In this document: positions 14,450 through 22,055 of the stretch, piece after piece
Position numbering within the stretch: the stretch's first letter is position 1
Layout: every line of letters starts with the position of its first letter
DNA from: a virus
Virus record (IMG/VR): IMGVR_UViG_3300024259_000155
Coordinates: 1 to 23,611 of that record
Reading direction: 5' to 3' (one strand)
Length of the DNA stretch: 23,611 nt
Position numbers and translations under genes: made by a program
The notes under the pieces: generated by a model
The model's database searches: none
What the model was told of the DNA's origin: nothing
Seen by the model: the letters and a program-made list of their open reading frames with translations, nothing else

Positions 14450-14691
14450 TGGGGCACGTCCGCGGTCCTGACTACTGTGGCGAGGATGCGAAACACCCGC
14501 GTGTCATCGGGGAACGCGACCATCCCGCCGTCCATGATGCGGGTTGACCACGCATCGCCAGCGTCATCGGTAGTGTCGCCGACAATCCACTCGACGGAGT
14601 ATTGCCCGCTGCTGAACGCCCAGAACGCCCCGACCGGCAACGTCCCATACTCGACCGTCTGCGGCCCCTCGCTCGTCTTTGCTCCACTCAT
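14446..14691 (-). CDS. Small hypothetical protein
   Basis: I start at ATG 14691, which has a strong GGAGGGAGAGGGG purine tract just upstream, giving 81 aa. The protein has GTLPVGAFWAFSSGQYSVEW and VFRILATVVRT strands and looks like a small beta domain. It is the first gene after the 419-bp non-coding interval, so it may be the first gene of the downstream transcript. No family is recognised. Confidence 0.6.
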   Translation of the reverse strand: MSGAKTSEGPQTVEYGTLPVGAFWAFSSGQYSVEWIVGDTTDDAGDAWSTRIMDGGMVAFPDDTRVFRILATVVRTADVPQ

Positions 14692-14832
14692 CCCCTCTCC
14701 CTCCGTCAATCGTTGCCCTCTTCGCCGCCGGTCCATCCAGCCCCATCAAGGTAATGTGCGTTGTGCGCGCTGTCAACGCTGGGGGTGCTTGTTTGGGGGG
14801 TGTTGCTTCTACTAAACCTTTCGTGGACCACC

Positions 14833-15090
14833 TGCCCCACCTTGTGGGCCATCAAAGGCTGTCGTCTGTTTTAGGGCCCGTCCCCTACCCATACTGCTAC
14901 TATATAAAGATTCATGAAAGTTGATAGGTAGGTAGGGCATATTGGCTGTAGTGGCGTCCTGCTGCACATTCATAGGTGGGGCACGAGACGCGAAAAGGTG
15001 GGGCATAGGCGAGGCGTAGGCGAGGCACCACCGAAACGAAGAAGGCACCCGGAGAGGCCGCGCCAACCGCTGCCCCACCGAGTGCCCCAC
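14833..15090. repeat. Cluster of TGCCCCAC words in both orientations
   Basis: Exact TGCCCCAC on the plus strand at 14833-14840, 15071-15078 and 15083-15090, and its complement GTGGGGCA at 14976-14983 and 14998-15005. Five copies lie in 258 bp. The two plus-strand copies at the right are 12 bp apart and the two reverse copies 22 bp apart. I found only two further copies by eye elsewhere (17696-17703 and 18643-18650). This clustering resembles iterons or operator arrays. Confidence 0.75.
15006..15026. repeat. Direct repeat of TAGGCGAGGC
   Basis: The 10-bp word TAGGCGAGGC occurs at 15006-15015 and 15017-15026, a period of 11 bp, about one helical turn. It lies between the outer TGCCCCAC copies, within the same non-coding interval. 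Confidence 0.7.
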
Positions 15091-15110
15091 CATGGCCACC
15101 GATCTGCCCC

Positions 15111-16400
15111 TCATTCGTCCGGGTTCAATACCCTCGTGCGCTTGTGCCAGCGGTAGACCCGGCGGCCATCGAACTGGACCCGGCGGCGCTCGTACCCCAT
15201 CGCAGTCAGCACCCCACCGATCCGCATCTCATCCGCTTTGTTTTGCTTGTCGCCATCCTTCTCGATCGCGGCGTTCAGGACCTCCTCGATCGTGAATCCC
15301 TTTGGAGACGTGGGCAGGTCAAGCCAGCGCTCTACCTTCGGCGCCCACGGGTCCTCGTGCCGGTACTGCTCATGGGCCTCGGTTAGCGCGTCGTCCTCGT
15401 TGACCTCCAGCCACCATCTCTCATTGTCGTTGAACGCCTCGACGGCCTCCGCCCACAACTGGTCACGGTCGCGCTCGACCTCCACGACCTTCGGCATGCT
15501 GCGCACCTCCGCCGGCCAGAACCGACGCGCCCCCGTTGGGTCGCCGAGGAACGACGGCTCGTTGGTGGTGCCCACGAACACGACCTGCCGCGGCTGCTCC
15601 ACTTGGTTCCGGCCGTACGGGGGCCGGAAGTGGTCGATCTGGGCAGACAGAAACGCCTTGACCGTCTCCGCGTCGCGCGGCCGCATCGCTGCGAGCTCCG
15701 CCATCTCGTAAATCCAGGCCCCACGGAGCGCCATGTAGGCGTCCTTGTTGCGCAGGTCGATAGCGGAGTCGCGGAAGTAGTCAGGCCCGGCGAGCGCCCG
15801 AAAGAACGTGCTCTTCCCGTACCCCTGCGGCCCGGCGAGAATCAGAACCGTGTCGACCTTGCAGCCTGGGTCCATGACTCGCGCAACGCACGAGACCATG
15901 AAGCGGCGCGACAGCGTGTCATGCAGCCCGCTGTCCTCGCATCCGGCGTAGTTGGTCAACAGCTTGTCGATGCGCTTGACCCCATCCCACCGCAGGCCCG
16001 TCAACCACTCCTTGATTGGATGGTAGGCCAGTTTCCGCGCCGTGAAGATCACGATCTCGTGGGTCAACGCCAGCGAGGCCCGCAGCTTGTACGTCCGTGA
16101 CATCGCCATACGGATCCCGGTGACGTGCTCGTCTTTGAGCAACTTGCCGCGCCACTCGACGACGCCAGCGAACGAGTTGAACCGCAAACGGGAGCGGAAC
16201 CACGGATCGAGGCGCAAAACGTCCTCGACGTTCTCGGCAATCAAGAGCGGGTTCTTGACGAACTGCATGACGCCGTTCTCGTCGGCCTCAAGGTGTTTCG
16301 GCGGGTGCTGCAACTTGTGCCGCACCGCATCAATCTGCGCAGCCCTGTCGCGCTCCCAGCCGTTCTGCGTCTCGTCTACGAGTTGATCGAGAAGACCCAT
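15111..16400 (-). CDS. VirE-family P-loop helicase/ATPase
   Basis: A 429-aa protein with the hallmarks of the virulence-associated E (VirE, PF05272) family found as the helicase-like part of phage and satellite replication modules. IKEWLTGLRWDGVKRID (129-145) is the family signature; Walker A GPQGYGKST is at 190-198, a Walker B-like IYEMAEL with acidic residues at 230-236, sensor-like GTTN at 277-280 and the arginine-rich GARRFWP at 290-296. It likely unwinds phage DNA with the upstream primase-like protein. A strong AAGGAGGAT site precedes ATG 16400, though the frame overlaps the primase end by 25 bases. It is the last gene before the origin-like interval. Confidence 0.88.
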   Translation of the reverse strand: MGLLDQLVDETQNGWERDRAAQIDAVRHKLQHPPKHLEADENGVMQFVKNPLLIAENVEDVLRLDPWFRSRLRFNSFAGVVEWRGKLLKDEHVTGIRMAMSRTYKLRASLALTHEIVIFTARKLAYHPIKEWLTGLRWDGVKRIDKLLTNYAGCEDSGLHDTLSRRFMVSCVARVMDPGCKVDTVLILAGPQGYGKSTFFRALAGPDYFRDSAIDLRNKDAYMALRGAWIYEMAELAAMRPRDAETVKAFLSAQIDHFRPPYGRNQVEQPRQVVFVGTTNEPSFLGDPTGARRFWPAEVRSMPKVVEVERDRDQLWAEAVEAFNDNERWWLEVNEDDALTEAHEQYRHEDPWAPKVERWLDLPTSPKGFTIEEVLNAAIEKDGDKQNKADEMRIGGVLTAMGYERRRVQFDGRRVYRWHKRTRVLNPDE

Positions 16401-17626
16401 GGCCCATCCTCCTTGCCTTTGTTGATGCCGTTTGTGACAGCCCGATGGGCCTCCTTTGCTTTCAATCCAGACGTTGCGGCCGCGGCCATCATGGCAGCGT
16501 ACGCCTCGCCCTCATCCAGCCAACCGCCGATGATGAGCTGCCCCGCCGCCCTCGCTCCGGTGTAGCACTTCGCGTTGCGGCCGCGCTGCCCCTTGCCGCT
16601 CGTCGCCGTCGCAATGTCTCGCGAGCGGTTGTCCAGCACGATCCGCGCGTACTTCTGGCGGCCCCGGTGCTCCCTGTCGACATCGTCGAGCGAACGGCCC
16701 GCCGATGACTTCGGCATGATGGGAGGCACCGCGAAGACTTCGGGCGGCGGCATGTGGTACGCCTGGAGCCATCGCCACGACAGAAGCGACCCCGTGAACG
16801 TGCGGCCGCGGAACCACGCCGACCGCTTCGCCCACTCGCCCGCAGGGAGCGCCGGTTGAAAGTAGAGCCGGCTCGTGTTCTTGCACGTCTTGTCAATGTG
16901 CGCGCCCCACGACCTCGCCCAGCACTCGGCGGCCGCCCATGTGTCCAGCCACCGATCTGCCGGGCAGTCCTCAGCGAACGGGAACACGATCCGTGCCTTG
17001 TGGTGGTCCGGCTTGTGGCTCCACGTCGTGTGAAGCGCCGCCCGCATCTCGAACCCCGCTACCGTCCGCTCCACCTCGTCCAAGTCTGCCCCGTCGTCGA
17101 TGTCGAGCACGAGACACGACACAGACGCGACGTTGACGTCGAACCGCTCATGGGGAGCGTCAGGATTCAGCCTCACCGGCAGCCAGCCCGGGGCCCTCAG
17201 TTTGTCGGCCGACTCCACCCGCTTCGGCGTCGTCATGACCTTGGCCAGCAGCTTCCACGGCACATCCATCACGCTTGTGAGCCTGTTCCCGACCGCGCCG
17301 TCCACAAGGCACACGCCGTACCGGCGCCCATCGTCAGCCAACCGCGCCGCGTCGTCCGCAGCCTTTTCCGTAGCCCTCTGGGCGTCCCGCTCGTCGCACA
17401 ACCGGCGAGCCAAGAGCAGCGCGTCCGGCATCATCCCGCCCTCGTCGCTCAGGGCATCACGCACAGCGGCCGCGCGAGCATCAACCGGTAAAGCGTCCAG
17501 CGTCTCCCCAACCCGCGCCATGGCCGCCTTGGGCCCCTCTCCCGGCTCACCCTTCTGCACTGCCTGCCACACGAACATGGGCACCGCTACGTCTGGGTCC
17601 TTGCTTGCCCATTGGTCGACGGTCAT
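16376..17626 (-). CDS. Primase-polymerase-like (AEP) replication protein
   Basis: A 416-aa protein. The first ~100 residues are helical (linker with AQRATEKAADDAARLADD). Residues 171-258 resemble the catalytic core of archaeo-eukaryotic primases/primpols: LVLDIDDG with Asp175 and Asp177, then HHKARIVFPF (208-217), then DKTCKNTSRLYFQPALP from 245. These supply the metal-binding acidic residues and the basic/His strand of that fold. The C-terminal third is helical with Gly/Ala-rich segments. It starts by ATGA overlap with the nuclease gene and is directly followed by the VirE ATPase, the typical primase-helicase pairing. Exact family (Prim-Pol, BT4734-like or rep-type) is not resolved. Confidence 0.7.
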   Translation of the reverse strand: MTVDQWASKDPDVAVPMFVWQAVQKGEPGEGPKAAMARVGETLDALPVDARAAAVRDALSDEGGMMPDALLLARRLCDERDAQRATEKAADDAARLADDGRRYGVCLVDGAVGNRLTSVMDVPWKLLAKVMTTPKRVESADKLRAPGWLPVRLNPDAPHERFDVNVASVSCLVLDIDDGADLDEVERTVAGFEMRAALHTTWSHKPDHHKARIVFPFAEDCPADRWLDTWAAAECWARSWGAHIDKTCKNTSRLYFQPALPAGEWAKRSAWFRGRTFTGSLLSWRWLQAYHMPPPEVFAVPPIMPKSSAGRSLDDVDREHRGRQKYARIVLDNRSRDIATATSGKGQRGRNAKCYTGARAAGQLIIGGWLDEGEAYAAMMAAAATSGLKAKEAHRAVTNGINKGKEDGPWVFSINS

Positions 17627-18234
17627 GGCTGCGCCTTGCTGAACTTCACCAGCAGGTGCGAGACGGTGACCGCTTGTGCAGCGTTAACCATACTTGTGGG
17701 GCAGTGTGCGTGAAGGCCAAATCCGCGAGACCGCTTCATCATCGAGGCGCCGTTGGCCCACAGTTGGCGCTCCAGATAGCCCCGCACAGGGACATCCTCG
17801 GCGCATCCAGAGAACGGCAGATCGGGGCGCTCCCGGTCATACGTCGCGGTGACCCCGCTCAGCAGGACTTGGTCTGTCCCGATGGCCCATGTGGGACGCG
17901 GCAGCCTCCGACCATCTTGAGTCATCCAGCCATACCCGCACTGCGCCCCGATGACTTGACGGCGCAGCGTCCTCGCAGCCTTCCAGAACCCGCCATGCTT
18001 CCGTTTCTTCACCTCTATCGCGAACGCGATGTTCCCGTTCATTGCATCGACACGGCCGTACACGTACAGGTCGACGCGACGCGTCTTGGTTGACGTTTCC
18101 AAGAGGCAGAAGTCAGCGGGTACGCGCATCAGCACTTCGCGCTCTACGCGCCACCCGGCGTCGGACAGCTCGTCAGCCAGCATCGCCTGCACCGCGTATT
18201 CGTCTTTGCAGAGCAGGTAGTCGGCCGGGTTCAC
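17623..18234 (-). CDS. PD-(D/E)XK-like nuclease
   Basis: I start at the GTG at 18234, which forms a GTGA overlap with the upstream gene, giving 203 aa; a frame start at 18255 is possible. An N-terminal helix DEYAVQAMLADELSDAG is followed by TRRVDLYVYG (Asp55) and AFAIEVKKRKHG (Glu74-Val-Lys76), then a helix FWKAARTLRRQVIGAQ. This D...ExK on adjacent strands is the core of PD-(D/E)XK nucleases, such as resolvases and restriction-like enzymes. It sits upstream of primase and helicase, suggesting a role in replication, recombination or host DNA degradation. The C-terminal part has three Cys and no recognised domain. Catalysis is inferred. Confidence 0.68.
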   Translation of the reverse strand: MNPADYLLCKDEYAVQAMLADELSDAGWRVEREVLMRVPADFCLLETSTKTRRVDLYVYGRVDAMNGNIAFAIEVKKRKHGGFWKAARTLRRQVIGAQCGYGWMTQDGRRLPRPTWAIGTDQVLLSGVTATYDRERPDLPFSGCAEDVPVRGYLERQLWANGASMMKRSRGFGLHAHCPTSMVNAAQAVTVSHLLVKFSKAQP

Positions 18235-18575
18235 GACGACAGCCCAGGCCCACACAGCCCAGAATCGTCCCCGTGCCCGACCGTGTGCGGGTACCGCTCG
18301 GCCTCCGCCGCTGTGAACAGGAGCGGCGTCGCGTCGTCACCAGCAAACCCGTTCGCCATGAATCCACGGCTCAACAGGATGCCCCGGCACCATGAGGCAT
18401 CTGCCGTGATCCCGCAGTGCGGCGCGACGATCTTGTCGTCGATGAATGCGACGTGCTCGCCTGCATCGTTCAGGATTGTGTGCCCGTAGCAGTAGCGGTC
18501 CCCGAAGAGGGTGAACGCCGGCTTGACCCATAGGCGCACGACTGCGCCACCCCCGGAGGGATTGTCTTCTCTCAT
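18231..18575 (-). CDS. Hypothetical protein
   Basis: Taken from ATG 18575 (114 aa); the ribosome site is weak (AAGTGGA upstream) and an ATG at 18662 in the same frame would add 29 residues across an inverted repeat. The protein has AVVRLWVKPAFTLFGDRYCY, then AGEHVAFIDDKIVAPHCGI, looking like a small beta domain with three to four Cys. No family is recognised. It is joined to the nuclease gene by a GTGA overlap, so the two are probably co-translated. Confidence 0.6.
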   Translation of the reverse strand: MREDNPSGGGAVVRLWVKPAFTLFGDRYCYGHTILNDAGEHVAFIDDKIVAPHCGITADASWCRGILLSRGFMANGFAGDDATPLLFTAAEAERYPHTVGHGDDSGLCGPGLSS

Positions 18576-18589
18576 GTTGATGTCCACTT

Positions 18590-18610
18590 GTCGCCTGAAC
18601 TCCAGGCGAC
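18590..18610. repeat. Inverted repeat upstream of 18575 gene
   Basis: Perfect 8-bp arms GTCGCCTG and CAGGCGAC flank a 5-base spacer (AACTC). The site lies 15 bases upstream of ATG 18575, in a 125-bp gap after the exported protein gene. It could be an operator, or a hairpin in the mRNA that masks or exposes the ribosome site. No U-tract follows on either strand, so it is not a classic terminator. Confidence 0.7.
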
Positions 18611-18700
18611 CACCGGGGCATGACTCCCGATGGGCCCCGTAGGTGGGGCAAGCCTGGAACATCAGAGTTGATGCACCGGGAAGCCCGGCACGAATCAACC

Positions 18701-19123
18701 CTATTCCGACGCCGCCGCCTCGTCAACCTTCGGCGCAAGCATGTGGTCAACCCCCGCTTTGACGGTCTCGACGCCGTAGTGCTGGGAGAACCGGCACACC
18801 GCGCCATCGTAGGACCAGTCCCAGGGGAAAGGCCCCTCGCCAAACTGGCCGCGCATCATCGTTCCGGTGCCGCCGGACTCGATCGACAGGAGTTTGTAGA
18901 ACTGGCGGCAGAGCGAGAGGTTGCCGAGCCTCATTTCGTAGTCCACAACAAGCCCGCGGTAGGTCCTGATGTCTGCCACCACTTCGACAGACTCGGTCGC
19001 GGGGCACACTTGACGGGTCACCCCATCGACCGGCTCGCTCACCCGGCAGTTATCCGCGAGCGGAACTGGCACGGCCTGCGACAGACCGAAAATCAACCCA
19101 ACGACTGGCACACTCTTAGGCAT
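18701..19123 (-). CDS. Hypothetical exported protein with four cysteines
   Basis: ATG 19123 follows a strong AAAGGAGGGCGTG site (a GTG one codon earlier is less likely); 140 aa. The first 24 residues, MPKSVPVVGLIFGLSQAVPV then PLA-D, look like a signal peptide with Lys3 and a cleavage-like PLA. The mature part has four Cys (DNC, QVC, SLC, AVC), consistent with two disulfides, and a Trp/Phe-rich patch GEGPFPWDWSYDG. No family is recognised. Phage-encoded exported proteins can act in superinfection exclusion, envelope change or lysis, but nothing here selects one. Confidence 0.68.
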   Translation of the reverse strand: MPKSVPVVGLIFGLSQAVPVPLADNCRVSEPVDGVTRQVCPATESVEVVADIRTYRGLVVDYEMRLGNLSLCRQFYKLLSIESGGTGTMMRGQFGEGPFPWDWSYDGAVCRFSQHYGVETVKAGVDHMLAPKVDEAAASE

Positions 19124-19147
19124 CACGCCCTCCTTTTGTAGTTTTCA

Positions 19148-20503
19148 TCAAAGCCACCCCCGCCCCCGATACACCTTCTCCCGCGCCTTCGCATACCCGC
19201 GATACGGCCCCCAAGTATCGACGACGTCCACAATCAGCGGCTCCTGCCCATCCTCGTGAGGCCGGAGCGCTCGCCCAATCCGTTGCAAGACCCTCCCCAC
19301 GTTCCGGGTCGGCTCGGTCAGGACCACGGTGTCCACCCTCGGCGCGTCCAATCCCTCATCAGCGAGCGACGTAGCCACGACCACGTCAACGTCGCCGGAC
19401 CTCATGCGCCCCAGAATCGCCGCCCGCTCTTTGGGCTTCACGTCGCCCACCAATGCCGACGCCCGGACCCCTGCGACCTGCAACCCCTCGGCGAGTTGGT
19501 GCGCGTGGTCAACCAGCTTCACGAGCATCAGCACAACGCGATTCTGCTCGACCAGCAAGCGGGCCTCGAATATCAGCCCACCATTCCGCCCGTCGTCGTC
19601 CGCCAGTTTCGCCGCGCGCTCGTGGGCCTCCATGTCTTCGAGGTCAACGGCCGGCGCCTGCCACCATCGGATCCGGGGCTTCAGCACGGCGCCGCTGTCT
19701 TCGAGCTCGCGGTGGTCAACCTCGGCGACGACCTCCCCGAGCGACCACGTCATCCACGGAGATAGCCCGTCCATGCGCTCGGGGGTTGCCGTCAATCCAT
19801 AGCGAAAACGGCCCGCGAGCCCGTGCATGATCCGCAGGTAGGTGGCCGCGGGTGCATGGTGCGCCTCGTCTTGGATGACGACGCCGAAGCGCTGCCCCCA
19901 TCCGTGAGTCTTCCACCAAGACCACCGCGCGAGCGTCTGTAGCGACGCAATGACCACGCGCGCCTCGTCTCCGGGTTCGCCCTTCTTCCTCTTGCCGTAG
20001 CCGACGATCCCAGCCTCAACCCCAAGGAAGTCACGCACGCGCTCTACCCATTGGTCGGCGAGGTCGCGGGAGTGGACCAGCACAAGGGCCGGCGTGTCGT
20101 GCGAGGCCATGAGCGCACAGCCAATGCACGTCTTTCCGCTGCCTGTCGGCGCTACGATGACCCCGCCCGACCCGGTGGCCGTCGCAGCGTCTACCACGGC
20201 CTGCTGGTACGGCCTGAGCGCGCCCAGGAACGTCAACGACTCGGCCTCGGGGGCCACGGTCCTGTCTACGCCCGACCCACGAGCACCGGGCGCACAACGG
20301 GGCACCAACGCACCGCCGCGCCAGGGCCCTCCATCCTGCACACCAATAGGCGAGACCATGCGCGGCGGCTCACTCCCCTTCCCGTGCCGCTTCCACGCCA
20401 CATACGAAGGATTGGGCAGTTCCAGACGCTCCGCCCAAACCCCCGCCCGCCCATCGCCGGCCGGCAGCAGAAGCGAACCCGTGACTGCGGCGGGGCGGGT
20501 CAC
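19148..20503 (-). CDS. SF2 DNA helicase, XPB/UvsW-like
   Basis: A 451-aa superfamily 2 helicase starting with GTG in a GTGA overlap with the upstream gene. After about 90 residues of low-complexity N-terminus come LRPYQQAVVDA, Walker A APTGSGKT (118-125), DEAH at 212-215, GLTAT (236-240), motif V ATSLADEGLDAP (377-388) and motif VI QRIGRALRP (407-415). The DEAH box with 'LRPYQ' and 'R.IGR..R' fits the XPB/UvsW/type I restriction-like helicases seen in phages, used for recombination-dependent replication and fork remodelling. All catalytic motifs look intact. Substrate is not readable. Confidence 0.9.
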   Translation of the reverse strand: MTRPAAVTGSLLLPAGDGRAGVWAERLELPNPSYVAWKRHGKGSEPPRMVSPIGVQDGGPWRGGALVPRCAPGARGSGVDRTVAPEAESLTFLGALRPYQQAVVDAATATGSGGVIVAPTGSGKTCIGCALMASHDTPALVLVHSRDLADQWVERVRDFLGVEAGIVGYGKRKKGEPGDEARVVIASLQTLARWSWWKTHGWGQRFGVVIQDEAHHAPAATYLRIMHGLAGRFRYGLTATPERMDGLSPWMTWSLGEVVAEVDHRELEDSGAVLKPRIRWWQAPAVDLEDMEAHERAAKLADDDGRNGGLIFEARLLVEQNRVVLMLVKLVDHAHQLAEGLQVAGVRASALVGDVKPKERAAILGRMRSGDVDVVVATSLADEGLDAPRVDTVVLTEPTRNVGRVLQRIGRALRPHEDGQEPLIVDVVDTWGPYRGYAKAREKVYRGRGWL

Positions 20504-21012
20504 AACGTCCCCCCGCGCAACCGTTTCACAGTCGACCGCAGAGTCCGCCCCCTATGGGCCTTCTCCACATCCCACCCCACCGCCACCGCGCACGCATCCC
20601 AAGAGACCCCTCCCGCGTCGTGCATCTCGCCACCGGCCAACGCAACCGCCAACCGCTCGTCACTCATCCGCCGCCGCCGTCCATTGGGACGAATCTTGTA
20701 CTCGTAGCCGCGGTATCGGAGTCGCGCGCCCATGGTCCAGGGCGAGACACCCCAGAACGCCGCGACGTAGTGCAGCGGCTCTCCAGACCGGCGCATCAAG
20801 TCAGCCATAGCCGCCGCATCGTCGTCCCACTTCGCACGGAAACGCCGGACCGCTTGCGCCATCGCCCTGCCGGGTTCCTTCACCCGGCTAATCCACCCGA
20901 CCACCGCGCCCGCGTCTGCCCATGTGCGGACGCCGGGGTCCCGCATGTACAACGTGATCGCGTGGATGACCCTGTCGGCTTGGCTTGTGTAGATTGGGGC
21001 TCGGGCGTTCAT
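20500..21012 (-). CDS. Putative DNA-binding protein with HTH-like segments
   Basis: Start chosen at ATG 21012, preceded by a GGGGTGGGG purine stretch; 170 aa. The protein is basic and helical. EPLHYVAAFWGVSPWTMGAR (about residues 77-97) resembles a helix-turn-helix, followed by basic IRPNGRRRRMSDERLA and a second similar helical unit, WDACAVAVGWDVEKAH. It could be a phage regulator or an accessory factor for the helicase it overlaps (GTGA). No family is recognised and the HTH call is by eye. Confidence 0.6.
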   Translation of the reverse strand: MNARAPIYTSQADRVIHAITLYMRDPGVRTWADAGAVVGWISRVKEPGRAMAQAVRRFRAKWDDDAAAMADLMRRSGEPLHYVAAFWGVSPWTMGARLRYRGYEYKIRPNGRRRRMSDERLAVALAGGEMHDAGGVSWDACAVAVGWDVEKAHRGRTLRSTVKRLRGGTL

Positions 21013-21115
21013 ACCCCACCCCCATTGACGGATGGGCACCGCCGACCACAAGGCACTCTCGGACCGCCCAGCCCGCGATAACTGTGGGTAGTGGACGTGG
21101 TCGACGGTGCGTAAA

Positions 21116-22036
21116 TCATCCGAACATACCGACTTGCTCGGTGTTCTCTTCGTTGCGCAGGTTCAGGCACGCGCGGCGGAAGTAGCTGTCCTTGAGTTCG
21201 ACGCCGACGAACTTGCGGTCAAGTTTCAGCGAACCGACACCCTCGGATCCGACGCCGCCGAAGGGAGACAGGACCACGTCGCCGGGGTTGCTCCACAGCG
21301 TCAGCGCGCGGTTGATGATGTCCAGCGACAGCGGGCACATGTGCTTCTCGTCGCCGTCTTCGCGGGCCGCTCGGACGTTCAGAGTGTCGCGCGGGTCCCA
21401 CTTCATCCAGACCGGCGACGCCCACTCCTGCCATGTGTCGAGCGGAATCCCTGCGCGCGTGTGGCTCACGGGCTCATAGACGGCCGACGCGCGGTCCTCG
21501 TCCTCAGGCCATTTGCGCATCATGACGAGGTATTCAGGGAGGCCTTGCCGCGAGTACGACGAGTCCTTCCGAAGCTGCTTGTACAGGAGTCCGTGGGCCT
21601 TCGTCTTCTGCATCTCTCGGACGGGGTTGGTCCAGAGGGTCACGCGCGAGTGGTACTGGAATCCGGCCTGTTCGTGGGCGCGGGTCAACATGCCCGGGAA
21701 GTCGACGAGACCGGACCGGCCAGACGAGCCCTTGTATCGCACGGTGTCCTTGCAGTGGACGATACACATCCGACCAGGACGGAGCACGCGCAGGAGCTCG
21801 TCAACCAGGAACCGATATCCTTCCACAAACTCGGCCGCGTCGGTGACGTTGCCCATGTCGCGGGTCGAGTCGCTGTAGGTGTAGACGTTCGCGAACGGGG
21901 GCGAGTACAGGATGCAGTCCACAGAGTCGGTGGGCATCTGCTTGACGACCTCGACAAAGTCGCCGTTGAACATTGCCCAGTTCTGGCCGTTGTCGGCGTT
22001 GAGGCACTGGATTGTCGGGAGTTGCTTGTTGCTCAT
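21116..22036 (-). CDS. Site-specific DNA methyltransferase, beta class
   Basis: A 306-aa N4-cytosine or N6-adenine methyltransferase (PF01555 type). ATG 22036 has an AAGGA site eight bases upstream; a longer frame to 22090 overlaps the helicase. Catalytic motif IV LYSPPFANVY (43-52) precedes the AdoMet-binding motif I LSPFGGVGSEG (256-266), the order of class beta. SPPF, rather than DPPY, leans to N4-cytosine but does not exclude adenine. The last residues, EQVGMFG, resemble a beta-clamp-binding pentapeptide. No cognate restriction enzyme is next to it, so it is likely an orphan phage methylase protecting DNA or marking replication. It is separated by 19 bases from the SNF2-like helicase. Confidence 0.9.
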   Translation of the reverse strand: MSNKQLPTIQCLNADNGQNWAMFNGDFVEVVKQMPTDSVDCILYSPPFANVYTYSDSTRDMGNVTDAAEFVEGYRFLVDELLRVLRPGRMCIVHCKDTVRYKGSSGRSGLVDFPGMLTRAHEQAGFQYHSRVTLWTNPVREMQKTKAHGLLYKQLRKDSSYSRQGLPEYLVMMRKWPEDEDRASAVYEPVSHTRAGIPLDTWQEWASPVWMKWDPRDTLNVRAAREDGDEKHMCPLSLDIINRALTLWSNPGDVVLSPFGGVGSEGVGSLKLDRKFVGVELKDSYFRRACLNLRNEENTEQVGMFG

Positions 22037-22055
22037 GATGGTATTCCTTCTTTGA

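Larger units (their letters stand above)
14692..15110. other. Non-coding interval, candidate replication origin / control region
   Basis: The longest gene-free stretch in the window. It holds an AT-rich island around 14890-14926 (TATATAAAG, then the perfect 8-bp palindrome TTCATGAA at 14911-14918) in an otherwise GC-rich sequence, plus clustered short repeats on both strands. A 100-aa frame begins inside it at 15114 in an ATGA overlap with the VirE-like gene, but its codons lose their GC-rich third positions and it runs through the repeats, so I do not call a gene. No terminator with a U-run is seen. Adjacent primase and helicase genes make an origin plausible; this is inference. Confidence 0.5.

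Noticed and set aside
14831-14850. Possible rho-independent terminator near CCACCTTGTGGG
   Set aside because: Only a short weak stem and no U-tract on the minus-strand transcript.
15006-15026. Possible CRISPR or larger tandem array
   Set aside because: Only two 10-bp copies at an 11-bp period and no spacers; nothing CRISPR-like elsewhere in the window.
14812-15114. 100-codon minus-strand frame starting in an ATGA overlap with the VirE-like gene
   Set aside because: The overlap is tempting, but third-position GC drops in the second half, the frame runs through the repeat cluster and AT-rich island, and the protein looks random. Kept as non-coding; a conserved homologue would change this.
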